NCBI GenBank assembly: GCA_022823865.1
Contig: JAJEHF010000086.1
Coordinates: 1-46,366, forward strand
Direction: 5' to 3'
Length of the DNA stretch: 46,366 bases
Origin: Bryobacterales bacterium
Lineage (GTDB): Bacteria > Acidobacteriota > Terriglobia > Bryobacterales > UBA6623
The notes under the pieces were generated by a model. The model was given only the letters and a program-made list of their open reading frames with translations. It was not told the origin of the DNA and did not search any database. Positions 32,584-42,036 of the stretch are shown one piece after another. Position numbers and translations under genes: made by a program. Numbering within the stretch: position 1 is the first letter of the stretch; each line of letters opens with the position of its first letter.

Positions 32584-34584
32584 TCAGTACGTGCGCTCTT
32601 TGGCGCGGGTTCGCCGGTAGGGGCTGGCAAGGTACTTGCTGGCCTCGTTCTGGGCGTTTTGGGTGTCGTCGCGCGTCCTGACGGCCAGCTGGTACTCGTT
32701 GACGGCGCGCTCGCGCTGGCCGGTGATGTCGAAGATCTTGCCGAGGTTGATATGCGACCAGACCTCGACCCAAGCGGGGTCGCGGTCGCCGTTGAGGGCC
32801 TCGCGGAACTCATTGGCTGCTGACTGGAAGTTGCTCTGCAGGAAGAACACCTCGCCCGTGCGATAGTGCGCCAGCGAGCTGAAGCGGTTGATGTCCAAAG
32901 CCTGCTGGTACTCAAGCAGGGCCTCTTGGTAATACCCCAGTTCGACCAGCTGCTCGCCGCGCCGGATCGCGACGCGCACGCGCGTGTCGTCGTCCAGCCT
33001 CAAGATGCGGTGGTTGGGGTCCAGGATGACCTCCCTGGGCTTGCCGAAGGTCTCCAGCCTGTAGTCCGAGGCCTCGCCCGCCACCTCGACCACGAAGAAC
33101 TCGGGTTCGCCCTCGGTCTCGATCTTGAGCTCGACCGGCATGCTGAAGGTGTCCATGTCTTGGTTGATCTTGCCGATCACGCGGAACCCCTCGTTGCCGC
33201 CCAGCCTGTAGATGGTGTACTCCTGCTGGAACTCCGGGGTGATGTTGGATTCGGTCCACTGCAGGAAGAATCCATCGAGGTCCTTGCCGGTCGCGTCTTC
33301 GAACATCACCCGGAAATCGTCCGTTATGAGGGTTCCCCAAGTGTGCCCGCTGATCAGTTCTTGCAGGATCTCGAAGAACGGCTCGTCGCCGACGCGCCAG
33401 CGGAGCATGTGCAGCACCATCGCCCCGCGAGCTGATGTGAGCGCCTTCATCTGCGGCGAGAAGTCGCCCACGCGGCCGGACTCTCGCAGGGGCACCTCGT
33501 CGAACGTGAGAGCTTCGATGCGGGTGTTCTTGAGCGCATCCGTGAAGGCTTCCTCGCCCTCGGACTCCTCGATCTCCAACAGCGCGGAGTAGTGCGCCGT
33601 GCCGTCTACCAGCCAGAGGTGGTTGCTGTTGCCAGCGCCCACGATAGCGCCCCACCACTGGTTGGCGACCAGTTTGCCGAGCAATTGGCGGTTGAGCGCC
33701 TCCCTCCGGGCGTAGGGGCTCAGCAGCACCATGCCGGGCGCCCAGTAGCCGTCAGGGGCGTATTCGCCCATCTCGACGATGGAAAGCGACTTCGAGTAGG
33801 GCGCGCCGAAAGTGTCGGAGTAGAATTCGACCATCTCGGCGGCAGCCTCGCCGTACTCCGAGGCGAGATTCTCTGACGCTCCCGGCATGTACACGGAACT
33901 CGAGGCGGAGCCGCTGGAGGCTCTCACGGGCTCTTCGGCAACCACCGCGATAGTGCCCGGGAAGGACGGGTAGTTGAATTCGAAGACGTGCTCGACACCC
34001 TCCAACGCCTCGGTGCGGGTGCGGGTGCCGCTGCCCAGCACCTCGAGTCCGTCCGGCACCGTGACGCGAATCTCGGACGTGAAGCGGTCCGCCCCGTAGC
34101 CGTTGACCGGAAACCAGCGCCCGGCATATAGCAGGATGGCGCGGTCGGGCATGATCTCGGCCAGACTGTAGCCTTCGGCGGGGGATTCCTCGTAGCTGAT
34201 CAGGCGCCCGCCATAGCGGAACCTGATCACTTGAGGCTGGTCGACCGGAAGTGTCTCTGGAAAGCTGACATGCACGGTCGAGTCGGCGCGATAGCGGATA
34301 GGATCCAAGTTCGTGCCGTCCTCCATCTCGGCGAAGTCGACATTGAGCGCGTTGTGCAATTCGAAGAATGCATTGCCGGCCGGGTCGCGCGGAGTGAAGT
34401 GCACCTCCGCGGTGGCCTCGAGCAGTTGGGCGTCCATGTTCAACTTGGCGTCGATCTTGTAGTGCTGCACGTCTAGCAGGGGACCGACGGCCGCGTCCTG
34501 TGCGCGCAGCTGGGGGATTGGCCCGACCGCCGCAATCATGGCGATCAGAGTCGCGGTGGCTAGCCGATGGAGAATCGTTCGCAT
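32584..34584 (-). CDS. Secreted M1-peptidase-like protein without zinc site, TPR tail
   Basis: A 666-residue exported protein (signal peptide residues 1-28, ending LRAQ). The first two thirds follow the gluzincin M1 aminopeptidase fold, but the zinc motif is gone: where HExxH is expected the sequence reads LGKLVANQWWG, and the downstream Glu of the WLNEGFA motif is replaced in LWLVDGTAHYS (about residues 300-325). The C-terminal 130 residues contain TPR-like repeats (YYQEALLEYQQALDI, FQSAANEFREALNG). A protein-binding or scaffolding role is more likely than peptidase activity. The start at 34584 overlaps the lpxB end by 25 bp; a longer frame is open to 34743 but hides the signal peptide. Confidence 0.87.
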   Translation of the reverse strand: MRTILHRLATATLIAMIAAVGPIPQLRAQDAAVGPLLDVQHYKIDAKLNMDAQLLEATAEVHFTPRDPAGNAFFELHNALNVDFAEMEDGTNLDPIRYRADSTVHVSFPETLPVDQPQVIRFRYGGRLISYEESPAEGYSLAEIMPDRAILLYAGRWFPVNGYGADRFTSEIRVTVPDGLEVLGSGTRTRTEALEGVEHVFEFNYPSFPGTIAVVAEEPVRASSGSASSSVYMPGASENLASEYGEAAAEMVEFYSDTFGAPYSKSLSIVEMGEYAPDGYWAPGMVLLSPYARREALNRQLLGKLVANQWWGAIVGAGNSNHLWLVDGTAHYSALLEIEESEGEEAFTDALKNTRIEALTFDEVPLRESGRVGDFSPQMKALTSARGAMVLHMLRWRVGDEPFFEILQELISGHTWGTLITDDFRVMFEDATGKDLDGFFLQWTESNITPEFQQEYTIYRLGGNEGFRVIGKINQDMDTFSMPVELKIETEGEPEFFVVEVAGEASDYRLETFGKPREVILDPNHRILRLDDDTRVRVAIRRGEQLVELGYYQEALLEYQQALDINRFSSLAHYRTGEVFFLQSNFQSAANEFREALNGDRDPAWVEVWSHINLGKIFDITGQRERAVNEYQLAVRTRDDTQNAQNEASKYLASPYRRTRAKERTY

Positions 34585-35687
34585 ATTGCTGCTGCGGCCC
34601 TCGATGCCGCTGGCGTACTGGATTGGAGTCTGCTGCGAAGGCTGGAGAACTCCGCGATCATGCGGCAGCGCTCGCCTTCCTGTTGTAGGAGACGAATGGC
34701 CTCGCTCGCTAGTTTCGCACCGGTGCATTCGCGCTGAATGCACTCGACAATGACCTGCTTGCCCGCCAGCAGGTTGACCATGGTGTAGTATTGCACGTCA
34801 ACCAGGAGCCGGGCTAGGTAATAGCTTGACCAAGACAGCCTGTAGAAACTCACCATCGGAGTTCCGAGCAACGCCGTTTCCACGGTCGCGCTGCCACTCG
34901 CCACCAAAGCCACGTCCGCGTGTCCTATGCAGTCTTGCGAGCGGTTCTCCACGATTCGAATCTCAGGCCCCTGCCAGCGCTCGGCGAAGAACTGCTTGCC
35001 GGTTGTCGCCGAAGCCGGCATCACGAACTGTCGCACTCCAGACTCCGTGAGCCGGCGCGCGGCGTCCTCGAGGGCGGGCAGGTGCCTCAGCGATTCGCCC
35101 TTGCGGCTGCCGGGCAGCAGGGCGACCAGCGACTCGGACGGATCCAACGAGTGCCGCGAGAGAAAGTCGGCCCGATTCGAGCTGACCTTCGCTAGGTCGC
35201 ATAGCGGGTGCCCCACGAAGCGGGCGTCCACGCCGCGCTCGCGGAAGTAGCTTTCCTCGAACGGGAAGATCACGAGCAGCAGGTCGACCAATTCTCGAAT
35301 GCGGTGAATACGCCGCTTGCGCCAGGCCCACACCTGCGGGGCGACGTAGTACACGACCGGGATGCCTGCCCGCCGCAGCCGCGCCGCGAGTCGAAGATTG
35401 AAGTCCGGGGCGTCGGTTAGGATCGCAAGATCTGGCGCCAATGCCGCTGCGGCGCGATCAAGCTTCCGGAACAGGCCGTAGATCCGGGGGATATGGCGGG
35501 CCACCTCAAACAGGCCGACAACCGCGAGATCCTCTGTGCGGACGATGGCTTCGACGCCGTGGGCTCGCATCCTCGGGCCGGCACAGCCGAAGAAACGCGC
35601 ATCGGGCAGGCGGGCCGAGAGCGCTTCGACCAGGCCTGCCGCATAGCGGTCCCCGGACGTTTCCCCGGCCGAGACAAGAATTCGCAT
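34560..35687 (-). CDS. lpxB: Lipid-A-disaccharide synthase
   Basis: A 375-residue LpxB (GT-B), which condenses UDP-2,3-diacylglucosamine with 2,3-diacylglucosamine 1-phosphate in lipid A synthesis at the inner membrane. Motifs: SAGETSGDRYAAGLV at the N-terminus, VYYVAPQVWAWRKRR, FPFEESYFRERGV and FVGHPLCD, then LLPGSRKGE and the C-terminal VASGSATVETALLGTPMVSFYR. Length is normal. ATG 35687 is chosen because it fits the LpxB N-terminus. It is followed by the M1-like gene with a 25-bp overlap, so both may be cotranscribed. Confidence 0.96.
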   Translation of the reverse strand: MRILVSAGETSGDRYAAGLVEALSARLPDARFFGCAGPRMRAHGVEAIVRTEDLAVVGLFEVARHIPRIYGLFRKLDRAAAALAPDLAILTDAPDFNLRLAARLRRAGIPVVYYVAPQVWAWRKRRIHRIRELVDLLLVIFPFEESYFRERGVDARFVGHPLCDLAKVSSNRADFLSRHSLDPSESLVALLPGSRKGESLRHLPALEDAARRLTESGVRQFVMPASATTGKQFFAERWQGPEIRIVENRSQDCIGHADVALVASGSATVETALLGTPMVSFYRLSWSSYYLARLLVDVQYYTMVNLLAGKQVIVECIQRECTGAKLASEAIRLLQQEGERCRMIAEFSSLRSRLQSSTPAASRAAAAICERFSIG

Positions 35688-35915
35688 CGGTGCTGCCGGC
35701 CCAGCCCTGTGCCGAGCGCATCGAGGAGGGGCCGCTAACGGCGAAACGGGACGCCTCCGCGCGTGCCTTAGTCTAGCGCGGCCAGTCAGTTGGACCCCTG
35801 CAATGGCTCGGCGAGCCACCCTTTCCCGGAGGGCGCGCCGGCGTCGGGCGGCGATACAGCTCTGCCCGGTTACGACTTGTTGCGGACAAATCGGAGCGGT
35901 TCCGTTTGCTGGCGC

Positions 35916-35921
35916 TATAAT
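35916..35921 (+). promoter_or_regulatory. Consensus -10 box of the SDR gene
   Basis: TATAAT is perfect. Only 5 nt separate it from an in-frame GTG at 35927, which would be a leaderless start adding 12 residues to the SDR; the ATG at 35963 has no Shine-Dalgarno. No clear -35 is seen. Confidence 0.5.
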
Positions 35922-35962
35922 GTGCAGTGTCGGCAGCCTCAGATGCCTGCCGGATCCCCCCC

Positions 35963-36772
35963 ATGCAGACTCGATTTCTCGGCAAAACTGTGCTCGTCAC
36001 TGGTGCCTCTGCGGGCATCGGAGAGGCGATCGCTGTCCGCTTCGCTCAAGAGGGCGGCAGCGTCGCGGTCAACTACAGCCGCAACGACGCGGGCGCGGCC
36101 GATACAGCCGAGCAGGTGCGTCAGGCACACCAAGCCGGCGGCTTCGGAGACGCCAAGGTGCTGGTGCACAAGGCGGACGTTGCAGACGAGGCGGCCGTCG
36201 CTGCGATGTTCGACAAGCTGGTGGGCGAGTGGGGCCGCTTGGACGTGATGATCAACAACGCCGGCATCCAGAAGGCCGCGCCGAGCCACGAGAGCGCGGC
36301 CGAGGACTTCGACCGGATTCTCGGCGTCAACCTGCGCGGCTGCTACCTCTGCTGTCGGGCGGCGATCAAGCATTTCTTGTCCCGCGAGGGCGGGGGGGTG
36401 ATCGTCAACAATTCCAGCGTTCACGAAATCATCCCGAAGCCCGAGTATCTGCCCTACTCGGTCTCCAAGGGCGGGATGGAAAACCTCACCAAGACGCTGG
36501 CGCTGGAATACGCCGACCGGGGCATCCGGGTCAATGCGGTCGGGCCGGGCGCGATTGTCACTCCGATCAACATGAACTGGATCAACGATCCCGTGGCCAA
36601 GGGCGTTGTCGAGTCCCACATTCCCATGGGCCGGGCGGGCGAATCGGCCGAGATCGCGGCGGTATTCGCGTTCCTGGCATCGGACGAAGCGTCCTACATC
36701 ACGGGGCAGACGCTGTTCGCGTGCGGCGGCTTGACGTTGTTCCCGGAGTTCCGGACCACGTGGTCCTCGTAA
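35963..36772 (+). CDS. SDR-family oxidoreductase (glucose 1-dehydrogenase-like)
   Basis: A classical short-chain dehydrogenase of 269 residues (281 if GTG 35927 is the start). The cofactor motif TGASAGIG, the NNAG motif, and catalytic Ser plus YSVSK (Tyr and Lys) are present, with Arg after VNYSR favouring NADP. It most resembles glucose 1-dehydrogenase-type SDRs (HEIIPKPEYLPYSVSKGGMEN region, IPMGRAGESAEIAA). The C-terminus is slightly extended (TLFPEFRTTWSS). Substrate unknown. It is followed 31 bp later by a membrane glycosyltransferase. Confidence 0.9.
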   Translation: MQTRFLGKTVLVTGASAGIGEAIAVRFAQEGGSVAVNYSRNDAGAADTAEQVRQAHQAGGFGDAKVLVHKADVADEAAVAAMFDKLVGEWGRLDVMINNAGIQKAAPSHESAAEDFDRILGVNLRGCYLCCRAAIKHFLSREGGGVIVNNSSVHEIIPKPEYLPYSVSKGGMENLTKTLALEYADRGIRVNAVGPGAIVTPINMNWINDPVAKGVVESHIPMGRAGESAEIAAVFAFLASDEASYITGQTLFACGGLTLFPEFRTTWSS

Positions 36773-36803
36773 CGGTTCGCCTCCCCAGCAGACCGGTCCC
36801 GGC

Positions 36804-38552
36804 ATGAGGCGCATCCCTGCCATAGCGGCGCTCGCGCTTTGTGTGGCCGCCATCTTCTGGCGGCTGGACGGCGTTCCCCTGTGGCGCGACGAAGCGACCA
36901 CGGCCGTTTGGGGGCGCTTGATGGCGCAGAGCGGCGATTGGCTGCCCTACGCCTTTGATCGCGAGCTCGGCCAGCTGCTGGTCCAGGACGACGACGGGCA
37001 CGACATCAATTCGCACCTGTTGCCGGCGATGCAGAGCTACCTGCAGTTCTATGTCTCCGCCGCCGGGCATTGGCTGTTCGGCAGCGGCACGCTGCCAGCG
37101 AGGCTGCCGTTCGCGCTGTTCGGGCTCGGATGCCTGGCGCTGCTGTGGTCGCTAGGCCGACGGCTTGGAGGGCCCCGCTGGCTGCCTCTGGCGCTGCCGG
37201 TCATCGCAAGCGTTTCCATCTACTTCCTGCATGCGGCTCGGCAGGGCCGCTACTACGTCTTGGTGGTATTCGCCACCTTGCTGCTGCTGGTGCAAGTGGC
37301 GCGCTACCTGCGCGATCCTGCCTTGGGCAGGAAGTGGTCGTTTCATGGCCAGCTTTGCCTGGTTGGATGCTTGCTCTACGCGGGAAATTACGTTAGCTTC
37401 GCGGCGACGTGGCTGGCGCTGGGGGTGTTCCTGCTCGTGACAGACCGGCCGGCCCTGGTCCGGCTGTGCGGGGCCTCGGCCGTGCTCGCGGTTGTCCTCG
37501 GGGCCGAGTTTTGGCTCCTGCACGCGGAGTACCTGACAGAGTGGCGGCCCGGTAGCGAGAACTCATTCTGGGAGAACTTCCGCTACGTGGTCTCGCGGCG
37601 CGGCGCCGACTACTGGCGCTGGGTGCCGTTCGTGGTGTTGGCACCTGCGATGGCCATGATCGGCCGCTGGTCCAAGCTTGACATCCCGCGGGCGGGCTGG
37701 GTCTTGGCCGCTGCCGGCGCGGCGGCCCCGCTGCTTGGTTTCGTGGTCAGGGAGCCATGGCTGCGGCGCACGCCGGACTTGACGTTCGTGCTGTTCGGGC
37801 TGGTCTTTCTTTGCCTGCCGGCGGCGGGAATCTACCTTTGGAGCAGGATCGAGAAGCCGGGCGTCCATGCCAAGATGGCCCTGCTGGCCGGACTCATCGT
37901 CGTGGTCTGCCCGCTTTTTACCATCGCGCTGGCAGGGCGGGCCGCGCTGCCGCGCTATTACTATCAGGCCTGCCCCGCGGCCATTGTGTTGGTCGGCTTG
38001 GCCGCCGCGGGCCTTGACCGTGCCGGCCGTCGCCGGGCGGCCCTGGCCTGCTTGGTTGGGGCCAGCCTTTGGCCGAACCTCGAACTGGCCGGCGGCGGGA
38101 CGGAACAAGTCGTCCTGCGGCAGATGCTGCGCTACGACGATCACAACGGCCCGTTGCTGGACTTCTTGGAATCCAACACCAGGCCTGGGCAGACCGTCGC
38201 CTACTTGCGAAACGTCAAGGGAATGGTGGGCAACTACTATCTGCCCGACCGTCGCTGGGTGAACCAGCTCGACTCACAGATTGCGTACAACCAGCGTTTC
38301 CGAGACTCGCTCCCGGCCGATCAATTCGACGACTCGCCCGACCCCGACTGGATCGTGGTTTGGGATGCCAAAGGCAAGCAACCGAAGGCCTTGGACAACC
38401 GGTATGACCTTGTGTGGGAGCGTTCCTATCGCGAACTGCGCAGCTTCTGGGACCTTGATCGCGAGGCCCGCGAGCGCGGGTACGCCATCCACCGGCTCGA
38501 TCGCGGCGCCTCAAGTGCGCAAGGCGATGCCGAGCCTGGATTGCAGCCGTGA
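36804..38552 (+). CDS. GT-C family membrane glycosyltransferase (ArnT/PMT-like)
   Basis: A 582-residue polytopic inner-membrane protein with at least ten hydrophobic helices and a large C-terminal soluble domain (residues about 440-582). A DE motif in the first outer loop (PLWRDEAT, Asp29-Glu30) is the hallmark of GT-C polyprenyl-phosphate-sugar transferases. It probably transfers a sugar from an undecaprenyl or polyprenyl carrier to a glycan or protein outside the membrane. There is no clear partner. Its last 42 bp overlap the 3' end of pheT in the opposite direction. Confidence 0.85.
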   Translation: MRRIPAIAALALCVAAIFWRLDGVPLWRDEATTAVWGRLMAQSGDWLPYAFDRELGQLLVQDDDGHDINSHLLPAMQSYLQFYVSAAGHWLFGSGTLPARLPFALFGLGCLALLWSLGRRLGGPRWLPLALPVIASVSIYFLHAARQGRYYVLVVFATLLLLVQVARYLRDPALGRKWSFHGQLCLVGCLLYAGNYVSFAATWLALGVFLLVTDRPALVRLCGASAVLAVVLGAEFWLLHAEYLTEWRPGSENSFWENFRYVVSRRGADYWRWVPFVVLAPAMAMIGRWSKLDIPRAGWVLAAAGAAAPLLGFVVREPWLRRTPDLTFVLFGLVFLCLPAAGIYLWSRIEKPGVHAKMALLAGLIVVVCPLFTIALAGRAALPRYYYQACPAAIVLVGLAAAGLDRAGRRRAALACLVGASLWPNLELAGGGTEQVVLRQMLRYDDHNGPLLDFLESNTRPGQTVAYLRNVKGMVGNYYLPDRRWVNQLDSQIAYNQRFRDSLPADQFDDSPDPDWIVVWDAKGKQPKALDNRYDLVWERSYRELRSFWDLDREARERGYAIHRLDRGASSAQGDAEPGLQP

Positions 38553-40544
38553 GCGCAGCTCGTCGGCGAATTCGTTGACTTCCTGGTCGGTGAGGCTCTC
38601 GTCCAAGCGTTGCCACCACGCTCGCAAGAGCAGGCTGTAGCTGCCTTCCGGCACGTTCTTGCCGCGGAACACCTCCACGGGCTCCACGCTGTCCAAGTCA
38701 GGCATCTCGCCGACCGCCTCGGTGATGCTCGCGAAGTCTATGGCATCCGGCACGAGCAGCGAGAAGTCGCGGCTCACGGCGGGAACCTTGGCCAGCTTCC
38801 CATGGGTGGGTCGGCGCAAGCCCCTGCCGTACACCTTGCCGAGAAAGATCTCGGCCACCCAGACCGGCTGGCGAATCTTGCGCTCGCGGGCAAGTTCCGG
38901 GTCGAGTTCGCCGAACCAAGCCAACACTTCGCCGTTCGACGCCAATCCGGCAGCATGCTTCTTGCGGTAGTAAGACGGCACCCCCTCGGTCACGATGCTG
39001 GGGGCGTTCGGCAAGAACGCTGCCAGCAGGGCCGAGACATCTGCCTTGACGTCGTAAAAGCCGACCTCGCGAGCGGGCTCGGCCCACGACGCCGGGCGGG
39101 CCGCGCCGCTCGCACCCAGGGTCAGCACGCTGGGCTCTTCGTAGCTGGCCTCCGACCGCCGGTAGACGCGGCCGAACTCAGCCAGCCGCACGAAGGGCTG
39201 GTTGCGGCGCAGGTTCCATTCCAAGGCCCGCACCATCGTCGGCACCGCGCTGTTGCGCATGACGTCCCAGAGCTGCGAGAGCGGGTTGCGGAGGCTGACC
39301 GGATCGCCCGACCCGAATCGCTTGGCTTCGTCCGACGAGATGAACGCGAACCCGACCGTCTCGTCGTAGCCGAGTCCCCGCACCGCCGCGCGCATGCGGG
39401 CGTCCTCTGACGCTAGCGGAGTCGGCTCCGGTGCCGCCCCCACCGCCGGCAAAGTGGCCGGGATGTTGGCGAAGCCGTGGATCCGCGCCACTTCTTCGAT
39501 CAGATCGATCCCGCGCTCCACGTCCAGGCGATGGCTCACGGCCGGCACGGACCAGCCGGAGCTGTCCGCGGACGGCTCGAACCCCAGAGCTGATAGGATC
39601 CCTTCCACTTCCGCATCGTCCACTTGGATTCCGAGGTGCCTGCGAATGTCCGCGCGCTCGAGCCTGATCGGACTCAGTTGCGGCGGCTGCGGAAAGCAGT
39701 CGACCTGCCCCGGCAAGACCTGCCCCGGCCCTGTCTCGGCCAGCAGGGCCGCTATCCGATCGGCAGCCTGCGGCGCCGCGTTCCAATCGGCGCCCCGCTC
39801 GAAGCGATGGGACGCCTCGGTGAACAGCTTGAACCCGCGCGCGGCGTTCCGGATCACGCTGGGCCGGAACCAGGCCGCTTCCAGCAGCACGTTGCGCGTC
39901 TCGGCTGTGATCTCGGTCGCCTGTCCGCCCATTACCCCGGCCAGCGCGACCGGCCTTTCCGCGTCGCAGATCGCCAGATGCCCGCCGGTCAGATCTCGAT
40001 CCTCGCCATCTAGGGTCACCAGCTTCTCCCCGTTGCGGGCACGGCGGACGACGATGGCCGCGCCCGCCAGCCTGTCAAGGTCGAAGGCGTGCGTGGGCTG
40101 GCCGATTTCCAGCAGGACGTAGTTGGTCAGGTCTGCCAGGTTGTTGATCGAGCGGATTCCGCACAGCTCGAGCCGGCGGCGCATCCAGTCGGGCGACGGA
40201 CGCACCTCCACGTCGGTGAACACCCGTCCGACATAGCGGACACATCCGTCGGGATCTTGGATCTCCACGCTTGCCTTGGAGGCCGCGGGCGGGCCGGATT
40301 CGGCGCAGGCCGTGGAGGGCGCCCGCAGGGGGCGGCGGTAGATGGCAGCCACCTCGCGCGCCATGCCGAAGTGGTTCATCGCGTCCGGGCGGTTGCTGGT
40401 GATGTCGAACTCGAAGACGGTCTCGCCGGCCTCGCTCTCCACGGCGTCTACGGCCATGCCCGCCATCGTGAGCGCGTCGGCGAGTTCGCGCGGAGATTCC
40501 CTGATCTCCACGAAGTCTGTCAGCCAGCTGAGCAGGATGAGCAT
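38511..40544 (-). CDS. pheT: Phenylalanyl-tRNA synthetase beta subunit, lacking B2 domain
   Basis: A 677-residue PheT, the beta chain of the alpha2-beta2 enzyme that charges tRNA-Phe. After a short B1 segment (residues 1-40) the sequence goes directly to the B3/B4 motif DITSNRPDAMNHFGMAREVA, so the EMAP/OB-fold tRNA-binding domain (about 110 residues in E. coli-type PheT) is absent. The B5 region and the C-terminal FDX-ACB anticodon-binding domain (KVPAVSRDFSLLVPDAIDF to the end) are present. The ATG at 40544 abuts the pheS stop codon (no gap). The 3' end overlaps the convergent glycosyltransferase by 42 bp. Confidence 0.95.
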   Translation of the reverse strand: MLILLSWLTDFVEIRESPRELADALTMAGMAVDAVESEAGETVFEFDITSNRPDAMNHFGMAREVAAIYRRPLRAPSTACAESGPPAASKASVEIQDPDGCVRYVGRVFTDVEVRPSPDWMRRRLELCGIRSINNLADLTNYVLLEIGQPTHAFDLDRLAGAAIVVRRARNGEKLVTLDGEDRDLTGGHLAICDAERPVALAGVMGGQATEITAETRNVLLEAAWFRPSVIRNAARGFKLFTEASHRFERGADWNAAPQAADRIAALLAETGPGQVLPGQVDCFPQPPQLSPIRLERADIRRHLGIQVDDAEVEGILSALGFEPSADSSGWSVPAVSHRLDVERGIDLIEEVARIHGFANIPATLPAVGAAPEPTPLASEDARMRAAVRGLGYDETVGFAFISSDEAKRFGSGDPVSLRNPLSQLWDVMRNSAVPTMVRALEWNLRRNQPFVRLAEFGRVYRRSEASYEEPSVLTLGASGAARPASWAEPAREVGFYDVKADVSALLAAFLPNAPSIVTEGVPSYYRKKHAAGLASNGEVLAWFGELDPELARERKIRQPVWVAEIFLGKVYGRGLRRPTHGKLAKVPAVSRDFSLLVPDAIDFASITEAVGEMPDLDSVEPVEVFRGKNVPEGSYSLLLRAWWQRLDESLTDQEVNEFADELRSRLQSRLGIALRT

Positions 40545-41624
40545 CTATCGGAACTGCCTCAGGAAGCGGGCGTCGCCCTGGTACATCAGCAGGATGTCGT
40601 CGATGTTGTACTTCAGCATCGCGAAGCGATCCAAGCCGAAACCCGCCGCGAAGCCTTGGTAGCGCTGCGGATCGAGTCCCGCGTTGCGCAGCACGTTCGG
40701 GTCGATCATCCCGCAGCCCAAGACCTCGATGAAGCCGGTCTGCTTGCAAATGCGGCAGCCGCTGCGCGAGCAGAACGGACAGGTGATGTCGACCTCCGCG
40801 CTGGGCTCGGTGAACGGGAAGAAGCTTGGCCGGAAGCGGGCCTGGGTTTGAGGGCCGAAGAAGCAGCGCACGAAGTGTTCCAAGGTGCCCTTGAGGTCGC
40901 CGAACGTAATGCTCTCGTCCACAGCGAACATTTCCAGCTGGTGGAACATCGGGCTGTGGGTGGCGTCCGGCGTGTCGTTGCGGTAGACCTTGCCGTGTAC
41001 CACGTAGCGCAGCGGCGGGCGCTTGGACTCCATGATGCGGATCTGGCACGGCGATGTGTGCGTCCGCAGCAGGGCTCCGTCGTTGAGAAAGAGCGTGTCC
41101 ATCTCGTCCACCGCCGGGTGGTCGGGGGGGAAGTTGAGCGCCTCGAAGTTGTAAAAGAACGTCTCGATCTCCGGTCCCTCGGCCACGCTGTAGCCGAGCG
41201 GGCGGAAGATATCCAAGACCTCTTCCAGCGCTAGGCGAACGGGGTGGATCGCACCGCACGCGCGTTCCGGCCCCGGCAGGGTCGCGTCCAGATCCGGCTC
41301 GGCCTGCGCCTGCTCCTCAACGGCGGCCCGGGCGGCCGCCTCTACAGCGGCCTCGATTTCGCGGCGCAGCAGGTTCTGGAGTTTGCCCACAACCGGCTTG
41401 AGCTCGCGCGGGGCGGCCTTGAGCCAGTGATCGTTGGTGGCCGAGAGCAGGCCGCTGCGACGTCCCAGCCAGCGGTCGCGCAGGGCCTGGCCCTGTTGCG
41501 GGGTCGACGCCTTGCCGCGTTCCTGCTCGAAGGCGGAGCGCAACTCTGCGTAGAGTAGCTCGGGATCCTCGCCGTCGCGGATCAACTCGTCGATCGGCCG
41601 ACCCGTCTTGTGTTCGATCGACAC
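40545..41624 (-). CDS. pheS: Phenylalanyl-tRNA synthetase alpha subunit, with Cys4 insert
   Basis: A 359-residue PheS, catalytic chain of phenylalanyl-tRNA synthetase. Class II motifs are recognisable: the motif 1 area (HPAVDEMDTLFL), motif 2 (VYRNDTPDATHSPMFHQLEMFAVDE) and motif 3 (GFAAGFGLDRFAMLKY). Between motifs 2 and 3 there is an inserted CPFCSRSGCRIC, four Cys that could bind zinc, seen in some bacterial lineages but not in E. coli. The GTG start at 41624 avoids overlapping rplT; it lacks a good Shine-Dalgarno. It forms an operon with rpmI, rplT and pheT. Confidence 0.95.
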   Translation of the reverse strand: MSIEHKTGRPIDELIRDGEDPELLYAELRSAFEQERGKASTPQQGQALRDRWLGRRSGLLSATNDHWLKAAPRELKPVVGKLQNLLRREIEAAVEAAARAAVEEQAQAEPDLDATLPGPERACGAIHPVRLALEEVLDIFRPLGYSVAEGPEIETFFYNFEALNFPPDHPAVDEMDTLFLNDGALLRTHTSPCQIRIMESKRPPLRYVVHGKVYRNDTPDATHSPMFHQLEMFAVDESITFGDLKGTLEHFVRCFFGPQTQARFRPSFFPFTEPSAEVDITCPFCSRSGCRICKQTGFIEVLGCGMIDPNVLRNAGLDPQRYQGFAAGFGLDRFAMLKYNIDDILLMYQGDARFLRQFR

Positions 41625-41658
41625 GGTAGCTTGCGCTGGCGGGATCCGCTTGTCGACG

Positions 41659-42036
41659 CTAGGCGCTCGCAGTCGGTCGCTCGGCGAGGGCCGCCTTGGC
41701 CTTGGCAACGAGCTGCCCGAATCCCTCGGGGTCGCGCACGGCGATGTCGGCTAGCATCTTGCGGTTGAGGTCGATACCGGCGTCCTTGAGGCCGCGGATG
41801 AACGAACTGTAGTTGATATCGTTGGCACGGGCGGCAGCGCTGATCCGCGTGATCCACAGCGACCGGAAGTCGCGCTTCTTCAGCCTGCGGCCGATGTAGG
41901 CGAACTGGTCGGCACGGTTGACCGCTTCGCGGGCGTAGCGGTGAAGCTTGCTCTTGCCGAGGAAATAGCCCTTGGCCTTCGCCAGTACGCGCTTGCGCTT
42001 CTGGGCACGGCGGGTGCCTCGCTTGACTCTTGCCAC
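41659..42036 (-). CDS. rplT: 50S ribosomal protein L20
   Basis: A 125-residue L20, a primary assembly protein of the 50S subunit that binds 23S rRNA. Typical segments are [22 protein letters not shown], the [23 protein letters not shown] basic helix and [22 protein letters not shown]. It starts with GTG, preceded by AGGAGG at ideal spacing. In other bacteria L20 represses its own operon by binding a leader structure; no infC lies upstream here. Confidence 0.97.
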   Translation of the reverse strand: MARVKRGTRRAQKRKRVLAKAKGYFLGKSKLHRYAREAVNRADQFAYIGRRLKKRDFRSLWITRISAAARANDINYSSFIRGLKDAGIDLNRKMLADIAVRDPEGFGQLVAKAKAALAERPTASA

